This document shows, piece by piece, positions 8,102 to 16,321 of a stretch of 64,000 nucleotides of DNA (positions are counted from its first letter, which is position 1; each line of letters starts with the position of its first letter). The DNA comes from VRUE01 sp963725085 (lineage in GTDB: Bacteria; Actinomycetota; Thermoleophilia; Solirubrobacterales; 70-9). The notes below the pieces were generated by a model, which was not told the DNA's origin, searched no databases, and saw only the letters and a program-made list of their open reading frames with translations. The stretch lies in contig CAVRXM010000005.1 of assembly GCA_963725085.1 (NCBI GenBank), forward strand, positions 868,001 through 932,000, in the 5' to 3' direction. The position numbers were made by a program, and so were the translations under genes.

Positions 8102-8137
8102 CGCGATTCCCGGCAGGCTAGGCGATACGGTTCGATC

Positions 8138-8401
8138 ATGCCCGCACCACGCGGCATCGCCTTCTTCCGGCCGGAGGCCCGCCCGGCCACCGCGACCGGC
8201 GCCCAGGCGCGAGGGGCCGCCGCGATCGGCGCCCTCGCGGTCGGCGCCGCGGCGATCGGCGGCTTCGCGATCGGCAGGCTCTCCGTCAATCGCCTCGCGA
8301 TCAATCGCCTCGCCCTGCGGCAGGCGAAGATCGGCAGGCTCGAGGTCGAGGAGCTGGACGTCGGGCGGCTCCGGGTCCGCGAAGGGCAACCGCCGGCTTG
8401 A
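8138..8401 (+). CDS. small pentad-repeat protein
   Basis: 87 residues with a five-residue periodicity of small and aliphatic residues: AAIGALAVGAAAIGGFAIG, then RLSVNRLAINRLAL, then KIGRLEVEELDVGRLRV. This pattern suggests a short right-handed beta-solenoid related in style to pentapeptide repeats, or a membrane hairpin for the first half. The stop is embedded in TTGA with the next gene's TTG start, so translation is likely coupled. Function unknown. Confidence 0.6.
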   Translation: MPAPRGIAFFRPEARPATATGAQARGAAAIGALAVGAAAIGGFAIGRLSVNRLAINRLALRQAKIGRLEVEELDVGRLRVREGQPPA

Positions 8402-9378
8402 AGCTCGGGTTGGGGATCGTCGCGGCGGCGGTCGGCCTCGCGTTCTCCGGGCCCGCCCATGCCCTTGGCCCCTACCCCGACCTCGGCGGCTGCCCGGTGT
8501 TCCCCGACCCGCCGCCGAGCCTCTCCCCCCGCGCCCCTTCGCTCCCCAACGAGGCGGCCTGGAACCAGGACATCTCGAGGGCGCCGGTCGCGCCGGGCTC
8601 GGCCGCGACGATCGCCTACATCGACGCCCACGGCGGCGTCGCGCTCCACCCCGACTTCGGCTCGCCCCGCGCCTACGGCTTCCCCTACTCGGTCGTCGGC
8701 TACCGCCAGCGCGACCTCCCGATCCACTACACCGCATACGGGGACGAGAGCGACCCCGGCCCGTTCCCGATACCGCCGGCGGCGCCGGTCGAGGGCGGCT
8801 CGGGGAGCGACGGCGACCGCCACGTGCTGGTCGTCGATCGCGACGACTGCACCCTCTACGAGCTCTACCGCGCCTTCCCCGAGCACAGCGGGGGTGCCCA
8901 CTGGAACGCCGACTCGGGCGCGCGCTGGGACCTACGCTCGACCGCTCTGCGGCCCGACTCGTGGACCTCGGCCGACGCCGCCGGGCTGCCGATCTTCCCC
9001 GGCCTGATCCGCTACGACGAGGCCGCAACCGGTCAGGTCGACCACGCGATCCGGGTCACCTTCGAGAGCACCCGCGACGCCTGGGTCCACCCCGCCTCGC
9101 ACTGCGCCGGCGACACCTCCGACCCCGCCGCGCCGGCGATGGGGACACGGCTGCGGCTGAAGCCGGGCTACGGCCTCGGCCGCTTCAGCGGGCCCGCCCG
9201 GGCGATCGCGGTCGCCCTCAAGCACTACGGCCTGATCGTCGCCGACAACGGCTCGAACTGGTTCTTCGGGGGGACCAGCGACCGCCGCTGGGACGACGAG
9301 AACCTCGATCAGCTGAAGCGGATCCCCGGCAGCGCCTTCCAGGTGGTGAGGAGCAGCGCCAGTCCACACCGCTGCTGA
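8398..9378 (+). CDS. secreted protein of unknown function
   Basis: 326 residues with a TTG start overlapping the previous stop. It has a signal peptide (MKLGLGIVAAAVGLAFSGPA) cut near AHA. The mature region has conserved-looking blocks HVLVVDRDDCTLYELYRAF, GLIRYDEAATGQVDHAIRV, GTRLRLKPGY and LKHYGLIVADNG. The last three recall a carbohydrate-binding or lectin-like beta-sandwich seen in actinobacterial exported proteins. No catalytic residues can be assigned. Coupling to the small repeat protein suggests a joint envelope role. Confidence 0.65.
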   Translation: MKLGLGIVAAAVGLAFSGPAHALGPYPDLGGCPVFPDPPPSLSPRAPSLPNEAAWNQDISRAPVAPGSAATIAYIDAHGGVALHPDFGSPRAYGFPYSVVGYRQRDLPIHYTAYGDESDPGPFPIPPAAPVEGGSGSDGDRHVLVVDRDDCTLYELYRAFPEHSGGAHWNADSGARWDLRSTALRPDSWTSADAAGLPIFPGLIRYDEAATGQVDHAIRVTFESTRDAWVHPASHCAGDTSDPAAPAMGTRLRLKPGYGLGRFSGPARAIAVALKHYGLIVADNGSNWFFGGTSDRRWDDENLDQLKRIPGSAFQVVRSSASPHRC

Positions 9379-9383
9379 GCTGG

Positions 9384-9980
9384 TCAGGCGCCGAGCACGA
9401 CATGGTGGAACTCCGCCCGCAGACGCGAGCGCAGTTCCTTCACCGCCGGAGCGGCCTCCTGCGAGGCGGCGGGGTCGGGGCTGACGAGGACGACCTCGCC
9501 GGCGGGATAGGTCTGGAGCTGGTCCTCGATCGCCTGGACGAAGTCCTCGTCGCCCACCCGCGCCTCGGCGTCGATCCCGTCCTTGGCCAGGGCCGCCACG
9601 GTCGCGACCAGGTTGCGCTGAGCCTCATCTCTTGCCGAGCTCACGTCGGAGGTCCAGCGGTCGAGGAACCCGATCCGCGCCGGCGCCAGCACGCGGACCT
9701 CGGCGTCTCCGCCCGAAGCCAGGCCGGCCGCCGTCGTGATCTGGCGGACCGCGCTCGGCTCCTCGACCGGGCCCGCGACGACCAGGAGGAGGTGCTGGCG
9801 CCCGTCGCTGGGCAGCTCGCCGATCGGGCCGAGCGGCCGCTGGCGCGCGGCGATCACCAGCAGCGCGACGACCGCCAGCGCTCCGGCGATGAACCCGGCC
9901 GGTGGCCCGGCCACCAGGAAGCTCCCGACGATTGGCAGCGTGATCGCGCTGACAATCAGTGGCAGCTTCCATGGGGCCAT
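9384..9980 (-). CDS. membrane-anchored universal-stress-like protein
   Basis: 198 residues. Two hydrophobic segments (LIVSAITLPIVGSFLVAG and IAGALAVVALLVIAA) form a membrane hairpin. A Rossmann-like UspA-type domain follows with HLLLVVAGPV, RVLAPARIGFLDRW, and EVVLVSPDPAASQEAAPAVK near the end. Two larger genes with the same layout or domain occur beside the oxidase genes at 52359-53014 and 53707-54587. Likely a stress or nucleotide sensor at the membrane; ligand unknown. Confidence 0.6.
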   Translation of the reverse strand: MAPWKLPLIVSAITLPIVGSFLVAGPPAGFIAGALAVVALLVIAARQRPLGPIGELPSDGRQHLLLVVAGPVEEPSAVRQITTAAGLASGGDAEVRVLAPARIGFLDRWTSDVSSARDEAQRNLVATVAALAKDGIDAEARVGDEDFVQAIEDQLQTYPAGEVVLVSPDPAASQEAAPAVKELRSRLRAEFHHVVLGA

Positions 9981-10004
9981 GCCCTGGAGTGTCGTCGATG
10001 CGCG

Positions 10005-10148
10005 CTAGACGCGGGTGGTTCTCCCGGCGCCGAGGCGCGGGATCACCAGCATCGCAAGCCCGATGACGATCACGATGATTCCGAGGATCCAGCTCACCAG
10101 CAGGGCGAGCACGATCCCGATCACGATGAGGAGAATCGGCAGTGTCAT
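10005..10148 (-). CDS. 47-residue membrane protein
   Basis: A short frame from ATG to TAG encodes MTLPILLIVIGIVLALLVSW, then ILGIIVIVIGLAMLVIPRLG and a basic tail. This is two closely spaced hydrophobic segments with a C-terminal Arg-rich end. It follows the M56 and 30-residue genes on the same strand and precedes the Usp-like gene. Coding is plausible from the hydrophobic pattern alone. Confidence 0.5.
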   Translation of the reverse strand: MTLPILLIVIGIVLALLVSWILGIIVIVIGLAMLVIPRLGAGRTTRV

Positions 10149-10196
10149 GGCGACGGACGTACCCGGGGCCGTGACGGGTCAAACACCTCTATCCGG

Positions 10197-10289
10197 CTAG
10201 GCGACCCTGCGAATCAGGACGATCCCCAGCACCGAGGCGCCGGCGAGCACCGCGAGTGCGATGTCGGTGTGGCGCTCCCTGCGTGCCAT
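10197..10289 (-). CDS. 30-residue single-span membrane peptide
   Basis: ATG to TAG encodes MARRERHTDIALAVLAGASV followed by LGIVLIRRVA: a basic head, one hydrophobic stretch and a basic tail. It lies between the M56 peptidase and the 47-residue membrane gene. Too short for composition to prove coding. Confidence 0.35.
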   Translation of the reverse strand: MARRERHTDIALAVLAGASVLGIVLIRRVA

Positions 10290-10346
10290 TGCATCTGTAA
10301 GAACCCATCCCGGGCACGAAAGGTGCTGCCTGCAGGCGCTGTCCGG

Positions 10347-11276
10347 CTAGCCGCCGCCGCTCGCCCGGTAGACGTGGACCGCGACGTCGAAGATGCTCTC
10401 GACCCGCATCTCGACCGCGATCGCGGCGGCGATCGCGAGGGCCATCAGCGCGATCGTCGCGGCGCTGAGGACCGGCCGGCGCCGCGGAGGGTCGGCCAGC
10501 AGCGCCGAGACCCGGGCCGGGACCGCCAGCTGGCCCGCCGCGAGGCGGGGGTGCCGGTGGGCGGTGCCGCCGCTGAGGAGCGCGACCCGTGCCAGCGCCC
10601 GGGCCGCCCCGACCCGGTCGCCGAGCTCGGTGGCCGCGCGCTCGTCCGCCCAGCGCTCGGTCGCGTAGGCGATCGCCGCGCGCAGCGGCCAGAGCAGGGG
10701 GTTGGCCGCGATCGCGAGCGACACGGCGCTCCGATGCCAGTGGTGGCGCGCCTCGAGATGGGCCCGCTCGTGGGCGAGCAGGACGCGGCGCTCGCCCGGG
10801 GAGAGCCGGCGAAGCAGCGACCGGGTGACGACGATCCGGCCGCGTCGTCCCGGGATCGCGAAGGCGCCCGGCTCCGCACCGTCGATCACGACGAGGCTCT
10901 GTCCCCCGGCCAGGCCGTCGATGGCGCGGGCGGCGGCGCGCATCGCCCGCGACTGCCGGATCGCGGCGAAGAGGGCCGCGACGGCGCCGGCGAGTGCCGC
11001 GAACAGCGCGACGGCGCCGATGACGGGCTCTGTCGGCGAGTCTTCTCTCAGGATCGCCGCCGACCAGTGCCCGATTCCTTCGATGTCGGGGACCTGGGCG
11101 ACCAGCACGCTGCCGATCAGGAAGAGGACCGCTCCGAGGCTCAGGGCGGAGACGACCGCGCCGGCGCTGATCAGCCAGGTCGCGTCGCGCGGGGGAAGGC
11201 GCCGCGCCAGATGCGGGCCGACCATGCCGAGCGCGGCGCCGACGAGCAGGGGCGAGACGATCGCCGCGCTGCTCAT
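10347..11276 (-). CDS. M56-family membrane metallopeptidase (BlaR1-like)
   Basis: 309 residues with four or five membrane spans. A zinc-protease core has H169-E170-x-x-H173 in LLAHERAHLEARHHW and the downstream glutamate in ATERWADERAA. This is the antirepressor-protease type of BlaR1/MecR1 without a penicillin-binding sensor domain; the last span ends near the C-terminus. The start ATGA overlaps the stop of the BlaI-type repressor gene, so the two are translationally coupled. The expected role is to sense an envelope signal and cleave the repressor. Confidence 0.85.
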   Translation of the reverse strand: MSSAAIVSPLLVGAALGMVGPHLARRLPPRDATWLISAGAVVSALSLGAVLFLIGSVLVAQVPDIEGIGHWSAAILREDSPTEPVIGAVALFAALAGAVAALFAAIRQSRAMRAAARAIDGLAGGQSLVVIDGAEPGAFAIPGRRGRIVVTRSLLRRLSPGERRVLLAHERAHLEARHHWHRSAVSLAIAANPLLWPLRAAIAYATERWADERAATELGDRVGAARALARVALLSGGTAHRHPRLAAGQLAVPARVSALLADPPRRRPVLSAATIALMALAIAAAIAVEMRVESIFDVAVHVYRASGGG

Positions 11277-11662
11277 CGCGGTCCGGAGCCTTCGGGACGA
11301 GCATCGCCCAGCAGCTCGACCAGCAGAACTTCCTCCTCCTCGCTGAGGCTGCCGACGAATCGCGCGAGGACCGCGTCGCGGTCCTCGCCTGCCTCGAGCA
11401 GATCCCGCATCCGCGACGCGGCGATCCCGGGTTCGTCGAGGATCGGCGTGTAGGCGTACGCGCGCCCCACCTTCTCGCGCTTGACGGCGCCCTTCTCGTG
11501 CAGCCGCGCGAGCGCGGTCATCACCGTCGTATAAGCGAGGCCGCCGCCCACCTGGTCCTGGACCTCGGCCGGCGTCAGCGGACGGTCGGCCGCCCAGAGA
11601 GCGGCGAGGACCTCGCCCTGAAGTGCGCCGGCCGGGCGCCTGTTGGTGTCACGGTTACTCAA
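11273..11662 (-). CDS. BlaI/MecI-family transcriptional repressor
   Basis: 129 residues from a TTG start (MSNRDTNRRPAGALQGEVLA). The longer frame upstream adds a cysteine-rich leader that covers the operator, so I rejected it. The winged helix includes VLAALWAADRPLTPAEVQDQ, LAYTTVMTALARLHEKG and AYAYTPIL. The C-terminal helices for dimerisation carry the region cut by the partner protease. It should bind the inverted repeat at 11706-11727 and control its own operon and possibly the divergent uppP. Confidence 0.85.
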   Translation of the reverse strand: MSNRDTNRRPAGALQGEVLAALWAADRPLTPAEVQDQVGGGLAYTTVMTALARLHEKGAVKREKVGRAYAYTPILDEPGIAASRMRDLLEAGEDRDAVLARFVGSLSEEEEVLLVELLGDARPEGSGPR

Positions 11663-11705
11663 GGCAGACCTCGGTGGCAGGATCGCACAGCACCGAGAAC
11701 GACAA

Positions 11706-11727
11706 GCTACTACGTAGCTGTAGTAGC
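11706..11727. promoter_or_regulatory. BlaI-type operator between blaI and uppP
   Basis: A perfect inverted repeat with 8-bp arms GCTACTAC and GTAGTAGC separated by 6 bp. It contains the ACTAC/GTAGT core of BlaI/MecI operators, although the classical spacer is 4 bp. It lies 44 bp upstream of the blaI start and 9 bp upstream of the uppP ATG. Confidence 0.6.
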
Positions 11728-11735
11728 CTGCCGCC

Positions 11736-12719
11736 ATGCTGACCTACCTGCAGGCGATCGTGATCGCCCTCGTGCAGGGGGTCACCGAGCTCTTCCCGGT
11801 CTCGAGCCTCGGCCACTCGGTGCTGGTCCCGGCCTGGATCGGCGGCGAATGGGAAACCCTCGTCACCCAGTCCTCGCAGGCCCACAGCGAGTCCTCGTTC
11901 TACCTCGCCTTCATCGTCGCGCTGCACGTGGCGACGGCCCTCGCCCTGCTCTGGTTCTTCCGCGCCGACTGGGTGCGGATCGTGCGCGGCTTCCTCCGCA
12001 GCGTGCCGCGTTGCCTGCGCGAGCGACGCCTCAGCGCCGAGGACGCCGATGAGCGGCTGGCCTGGCTGATCGTCATCGCCACGATCCCCGTCGGCCTCAC
12101 CGGCGTCGCGTTCGAGCACGTCTTCCGCACCGTCTTCGCGAAGCCGGTCGCCGCCAGCATCCTCCTCTTCATCAACGGGCTGATCCTGCTCGCCGGCGAG
12201 CGCGCCCGCACTCGCTACCAGGAGGAGCACGAGATTCCGGCCGGGACTCCCGCTCCGGGCGCCGAGCGACCGCGCGACGCCAGCGGCCCCCGCTCTGCCG
12301 AGGAGCTGGCGGAAGCGCGGGCCTCCGACATCCGCATCTCCGGCATCCCCTACCTCGACGGCCTGATCATCGGCAGCTTCCAGATCCTCGCCCTCCTGGC
12401 GGGCATCAGCCGCTCCGGCGTGACGATGGTCGGCGGCCTCTGGAAAGGGCTCTCGCACGAGGACGCGGCGCGCTTCGCCTTCCTGCTCGCCACTCCCGTC
12501 ATCCTCGCCGCCGGTGTCCTCAAGATCCCCAGCCTCTTCGGCAGCGCCGGCGAACACATCCACGGCCAGGTCGCGGTCGGCTTCGTCATCACCGGCGTCA
12601 CCGCCTACATCTCCGTCCGCTACCTGGTCCGCTACTTCCAGACCCGCACCCTGACCCCGTTCGCGATCTACTGCCTCGCAGTCGGCGCGGTCAGCTTCGT
12701 CCGCTTCGCGGCGTTCTGA
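11736..12719 (+). CDS. uppP: undecaprenyl-diphosphatase UppP (BacA)
   Basis: 327 residues with many membrane spans. The two signature motifs are present: QGVTELFPVSSLGHS at residues 14-28, with Glu18 and the SSxGH histidine, and GISRSGVTMVGGLWKGLS from about residue 223. The enzyme removes one phosphate from undecaprenyl diphosphate on the outer face of the membrane, recycling the carrier for peptidoglycan synthesis. A hydrophilic insertion of about 35 residues (PAGTPAPGAERPRDAS region) makes it longer than the usual 265-280 residues. Divergent from blaI across a shared operator, so cell-wall stress control is plausible. Confidence 0.93.
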   Translation: MLTYLQAIVIALVQGVTELFPVSSLGHSVLVPAWIGGEWETLVTQSSQAHSESSFYLAFIVALHVATALALLWFFRADWVRIVRGFLRSVPRCLRERRLSAEDADERLAWLIVIATIPVGLTGVAFEHVFRTVFAKPVAASILLFINGLILLAGERARTRYQEEHEIPAGTPAPGAERPRDASGPRSAEELAEARASDIRISGIPYLDGLIIGSFQILALLAGISRSGVTMVGGLWKGLSHEDAARFAFLLATPVILAAGVLKIPSLFGSAGEHIHGQVAVGFVITGVTAYISVRYLVRYFQTRTLTPFAIYCLAVGAVSFVRFAAF

Positions 12720-12722
12720 AGC

Positions 12723-13343
12723 TCAGGATTCGGCGCGGAAGGCGATGCCTTCGAGCGCGGCGCTTTGTTTTTCGCGCGCCAGCACCTTGCCGTCGCCGCC
12801 GATGACGGTGATCAATTCTTCGTGCTGTTCGAATAACCGCGAGACACCAGAAGACGCCGGCCGATAGCCCGGTGGGAGGGTGAATACCGAGACGAATCCG
12901 GGTCCGGAATCGACTTTGGCGTACCCCTCCAGGTGGACGATCCCCTCGTGGTCCTTGTAGAAGCCCACCGGCGGATACGTGAATGGGCCCTCCGAGCCGA
13001 AGTTGGTGCTGCCGTTTTCGAACTGGGGCTCGCCCGGGGCCCCGATCAGATGGACCGCTTCGAGCGCTGCGAGGGAGTTGGCGCTATTGGCGACGTTCGC
13101 GCTCGGCACCGTGCCCAGCTTGGCGAGGTCGATGTCCTTCCCGCTCAACGACTGGTCCTTCACCTTCGCCCCGGTGACGGCGTTCTTCTTGATCTTTGCC
13201 CCGGTGACGGCGTTCTTCTTGAGCTGCTTCGGGCCGACGCTGTTCTTCGCCAGCTGCGCCGCCGCGAAGGCGCTCGCGCCGCCGACCGCGACGATCAGGG
13301 CAAGCGTTGAGATCACGTTGGCGTAGCTCAGCTTCGGTCGCAT
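12723..13343 (-). CDS. secreted KNSVGPKQL-repeat protein, paralog 1
   Basis: 206 residues. It starts MRPKLSYANVISTLALIVAV with a signal or membrane segment. Repeat units KNSVGPKQLKK, NAVTGAKIKK and NAVTGAKVKD follow, then SLSGKDIDLAKLGTVPSA. The middle is the conserved HLIGAPGEPQFENG block and the end is a beta-rich head GFYKDHEGIVHLEGYAKV through GIAFRAES. The repeats suggest a short beta-helix stalk carrying a head domain on the cell surface. This is the only intact full-length member of the local array; relatives lie at 14757, 15429, 16096, 16447 and 17126. Confidence 0.75.
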   Translation of the reverse strand: MRPKLSYANVISTLALIVAVGGASAFAAAQLAKNSVGPKQLKKNAVTGAKIKKNAVTGAKVKDQSLSGKDIDLAKLGTVPSANVANSANSLAALEAVHLIGAPGEPQFENGSTNFGSEGPFTYPPVGFYKDHEGIVHLEGYAKVDSGPGFVSVFTLPPGYRPASSGVSRLFEQHEELITVIGGDGKVLAREKQSAALEGIAFRAES

Positions 13344-13481
13344 TCTCCGAAGCGACGCTAGCCGCGACCGAGGGGCGGGTCAAGTTGCGCAACTTCCGCC
13401 TGACCAATTTCGGCGACTGAACGTTTACTGGGTCGAAGAGCCACAACGGCGCTCTAGGTTCCGAATCCCTTAGGAGGAGAG

Positions 13482-14090
13482 ATGACGCATTTGCGGCCGT
13501 TCCACAGGCGACTGGGCCGGATGGCGAAGCTCGCATCGCTGGCGGCGGCGCTCGGCCTGGTCGCGGCTCCGCTCGCGCTCGCGGGCACGGAAGACCCCGG
13601 CGGCGAATACAGGCCGGAAGAGGTGCCGCCCGGCTACACCGGCACCGAAAACCCTGGCAGCGAATACATGCCGGAAGGCGTTCCGGTTGGCCCGCCCGAA
13701 TCGACTCCCCCGGAAGGTGTCCCGCTGGGTCCGCCCGAAGGGACCCCACCGCCCGAAGGGGTTCCACTTGGCCCGCCCGAAGGCCTCCCCCTCGGGCCGC
13801 CTGAAGGCGTCGCGCCGAGCGCGACCGCGAACCCCCGCGTCTCACAGCACCTCAGCGCTGGTGCCGCCCGAGCGCTGGGGCGTGAAGAGTGCCAGGAATT
13901 CAAGATGAATTTCGGCGACAACAGATCGCAATTCGGCAAATGCATCGCGGACGTGGCAAAGGCGCTTCACGGTGCCGCTGCGCCCGGTCGGGCTTGCGCC
14001 AATATGAATCGCAAGCCCGAAGAAGGCGAGCATCGCAGCGATTTCAGCGCTTGCGTGGCGGCCGCCGCACAGGCTCTGAAGGAACAGTAG
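13482..14090 (+). CDS. secreted proline-rich repeat protein
   Basis: 202 residues with an excellent AGGAGGAGAG ribosome-binding site. A signal peptide (MAKLASLAAALGLVAAPLAL after a short basic leader) precedes tandem Pro-rich units of the type EGVPLGPPEG between residues 45 and 105. A C-terminal helical domain has four cysteines (GREECQEFKMNFGDN, GKCIADVAKAL, RACANMN, FSACVAAAAQALK). Two similar Cys-Ala/Phe helix pairs suggest a duplicated disulfide hairpin. Likely a cell-wall spanning linker with a small binding head; function unknown. Confidence 0.7.
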   Translation: MTHLRPFHRRLGRMAKLASLAAALGLVAAPLALAGTEDPGGEYRPEEVPPGYTGTENPGSEYMPEGVPVGPPESTPPEGVPLGPPEGTPPPEGVPLGPPEGLPLGPPEGVAPSATANPRVSQHLSAGAARALGREECQEFKMNFGDNRSQFGKCIADVAKALHGAAAPGRACANMNRKPEEGEHRSDFSACVAAAAQALKEQ

Positions 14091-14113
14091 GCGGCGGTAG
14101 CCAGCGAGGACAG

Positions 14114-14140
14114 GAGGGGGTCCGAGTGACCCCCTCTTTT
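14114..14140 (+). terminator. intrinsic terminator
   Basis: A perfect 9-bp stem GAGGGGGTC/GACCCCCTC with a 5-nt loop followed by TTTT, 24 nt after the stop of the proline-rich repeat gene. On the opposite strand it lies downstream of tRNA-Arg and could also end that transcript. Confidence 0.75.
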
Positions 14141-14180
14141 CCTCCACCTGCGACGGGGCGCACTTGGCTTTGTGGAGCGA

Positions 14181-14253
14181 CGCCCCCGGCTGGATTCGAA
14201 CCAGCGACCCACGGCTTAGAAGGCCGTCGCTCTGTCCACTGAGCTACGGGGGC
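14181..14253 (-). tRNA. tRNA-Arg (TCT)
   Basis: A complete minus-strand cloverleaf: GCCCCCG/CGGGGGC acceptor stem, TAGCTCAGTGGACAGAGC D arm, CTTCTAA anticodon loop (TCT), GGTTCGAATCC T loop and G discriminator. CCA is not encoded. Its 5' end is 8 bp from the stop of an integrase fragment. Confidence 0.94.
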
Positions 14254-14260
14254 AGGATGT

Positions 14261-14591
14261 CTAGATTTCGGCTCTAGGCAGCCGTTTCCTGGGTTCTCTC
14301 GGAAGCCGCCCGAGATGCGCCGGAGCCCTCATTTTCCCCTTCGCTGCCCATTGCTGCGCAATCAAGGGCCGCATTGGACGCTTCAAGGTGGGCTCCTGAC
14401 AGCCGCTCGCGCCGCCCCACGGCCCTAGCGTAGACCCGGATCGGGAAGGTCGGGTCTTTCCAGCCGCCCTGCTGCGCGACGTACACCGGATCGTCGCCGC
14501 AGGCGTAGCGCAGCGAGGCATAAGTCCGTCGCAGCGAGTGAGAACGGTGCCACACCCCGAGATGAGCCATTCCCCGCAGAGTCGCTTTCAT
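14261..14591 (-). pseudogene. tyrosine recombinase (integrase) C-terminal fragment
   Basis: The readable 105 residues carry the HSLRRTYASLRYACG box (catalytic His-x-x-Arg) and the GGWKDPTFPIRVYARAV box with the nucleophilic tyrosine. The N-terminal arm-binding and core-binding domains and the first catalytic Arg are absent; upstream DNA is unrelated to integrases. The His-box retains its residues, so truncation, not point decay, inactivated it. It abuts tRNA-Arg, a common attachment site, and is the remnant of a departed element. Confidence 0.75.
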
Positions 14592-14756
14592 GCCCTCATA
14601 CGGCTCACGGTGGCTTCTGGCTGAAGCTCCGAGAAGTTCTACTCGGGAAGAAGAAGACGATCCGTCAGCACACCAACGTCACGTCCACTGGCTCGGCTTT
14701 CTTCGCGCCGTTCCCGGTAGGGAAGGTCCTCAGCTCGTTTGGGTTCCTCGGATCTC

Positions 14757-15254
14757 TCAACGTTCCACGGTCCGGTCTTCGGCCACGATCAGCAGGCTCG
14801 TGCGGATTCCTACCGTCGCAGTCGCCGCGCAGTCGATCACGCTGAAGGGAAAAGTCGTCACGCATCCGGAGCCCGCCTGCGAAGCCGACACGCCGGACGG
14901 GAACGGGGCGGCGGGCGTGCAGTTGCCGTTCAGCGCCACCCCGTACACATTCGAGGCGCGAACCCCTGTAAGGCTCGCTTGGTTTATGTCCGTTCCGCTC
15001 AGGGATCCGTCCTGCACGTTGGCTCCGGTCAGCGAGCCCTCCTTGACCTGAGCACCAGTGATCGCCCCGTTTGCGATCTTCGGGCCGGTGACGGTCCCGT
15101 TCTTGATTTTCGTCGTTGTGACCGAGTTCTTCTTGATCTGCTTAGAGCCCACGCTGTTCTTGGGCAGCTTGACGGCGGCATACGAAGCACCGCCCAAGAC
15201 AACGAAAACGGCAATGGTCGCCATGACATTGGCGTAGGTGAGCTTGGGGCGCAC
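14757..15254 (-). CDS. secreted KNSVGPKQL-repeat protein, paralog 2
   Basis: 165 residues starting MRPKLTYANVMATIAVFVVL. Repeat units follow: KNSVGSKQIKKNSVTTTKIK, NGTVTGPKIANGAITGAQVK, EGSLTGANVQDGSLSGTDI. The head is of a different, cysteine-containing type (LNGNCTPAAPF, GSGCVTTFPFSVIDCAATAT) and stops abruptly at VAEDRTVER. Related heads normally run on for another 40 or more residues. The gene may be truncated at the junction with the integrase-fragment DNA downstream. Confidence 0.6.
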   Translation of the reverse strand: MRPKLTYANVMATIAVFVVLGGASYAAVKLPKNSVGSKQIKKNSVTTTKIKNGTVTGPKIANGAITGAQVKEGSLTGANVQDGSLSGTDINQASLTGVRASNVYGVALNGNCTPAAPFPSGVSASQAGSGCVTTFPFSVIDCAATATVGIRTSLLIVAEDRTVER

Positions 15255-15428
15255 GCAGTCTCCTTTCAGCTAGCCGGCATCGAGTGGACGAGACAGCTCG
15301 ACTCTATGCCTGATGCGCGGTTGGGTCAATCGGGGAAAGGTCGAGAGCGCGTTAGCTGAAAGACTCTGGCTGTGACGCGTTCGTCGAAGAGGCGGCCTCC
15401 TGTCGCCTCCCAGGATTCGGCACGCCCT

Positions 15429-16052
15429 TCAGCCGGGTAAGGTGAAACCGTCAAGGCCGATGAATTCGGGCCCTTCGCCCTCCGCGATTAAGACGTTGCC
15501 CTGTTGCAGGACGCAGACGCGATCGACCTCGAACACCGGACCCAGGAATGCGGGGCCCACGAAGCAGACCTGCGACGCGGTGGTGAATCCAGGTGGAACG
15601 GTGAAGATGATCTGGCCAACGTCGGCGTCGACTGTGCCCTGAAGGTGAACAACGCCAAGGCTGTCCTTGTAGAAGCCCGCGTTCAATGTCGATTCTTCCG
15701 TGTTGCCTGCACCGGGTTCGAATTCTGGCTCTCCCGGTTCCCCGATCAGATGGACGGCTTCCTGCTGCTTGCTCGCACAGGCGCCCTAAGGCGCTCCACC
15801 TAGCGTTTCGGCATTGCCGGCCTTGTCCGCCGAGTTGGCGTGGCTCGCGCTCGGCACCGTCCCAAGCGTCGAGAGGTTGATCTGGCTCCCGGTCAACGTC
15901 CCCTTCTTGACCTTGGCGGCGGTGACCGATTCATTCTTGATTTTCGCTCCGGTCACCGAATTCTTCTTGAGTTGCTTGCTGCCGACCGAGTTCTTCGGCA
16001 GCTTGAGCGCGGCATAACTGGCGCCCCCGAGAGCAATGAATAGGGCGAGCGG
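15429..16052 (-). pseudogene. KNSVGPKQL-repeat protein, paralog 3, broken
   Basis: One frame reads LALFIALGGASYAALKLPKN through SVGSKQLKKNSVTGAKIKNE and TLTGSQINLSTLGTVPSA to GGAP, where TAG interrupts it near 15788. The same frame then continues GACASKQQEAVHLIGEPGEP and GFYKDSLGVVHLQGTVDADV to GLDGFTLPG. The N-terminal MRPKLTYANV part is missing because a TAA precedes LALFIAL. A degenerate copy of the family's C-terminal coding sequence (CAGGATTCGGC) lies just beyond the stop. It is a decayed copy. Confidence 0.7.
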
Positions 16053-16095
16053 TTATGTGAAAACGCTAAGCGGCTGAGCGGCCTCCGATTGCCTC

Positions 16096-16305
16096 TCAGG
16101 ATTCGGCGCGGAAGGTGGTCCCATCAAGTCTCACTGCGGTTGCAGCTAGGACTGGGGGCGAACAAAGCGCCGTCTCCTGTTGTACTAAATCCCGATCCAT
16201 AAATAGCTCGCCTACTCCGGGGCTGCCGCAAGTCCAGACGGTGGCTCGCACGCCTGACAGTCGAAGGCAGCGCATTCGCTCGAATGAGTTTCGGCGACAG
16301 CTCAC
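16096..16305 (-). pseudogene. C-terminal remnant of a KNSVGPKQL-repeat paralog
   Basis: The frame ends AATAVRLDGTTFRAES, the same C-terminus as paralog 1 (GIAFRAES). About 40 upstream residues (GVRATVWTCGSPGVGELFMD) look like a head-domain fragment. No stalk or signal peptide precedes it in this frame. The end carries one of three exact 21-bp copies shared by the array. Confidence 0.5.
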
Positions 16306-16321
16306 TCCTTGTCGCCGACGG

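Noticed and set aside
8961..11453. 830-residue plus-strand open frame
   Set aside because: It runs antisense through the Usp-like, M56 and BlaI genes, which have clear motifs. The composition (Arg, Asp, Gly, Ala rich without motifs) is a typical GC-rich shadow.
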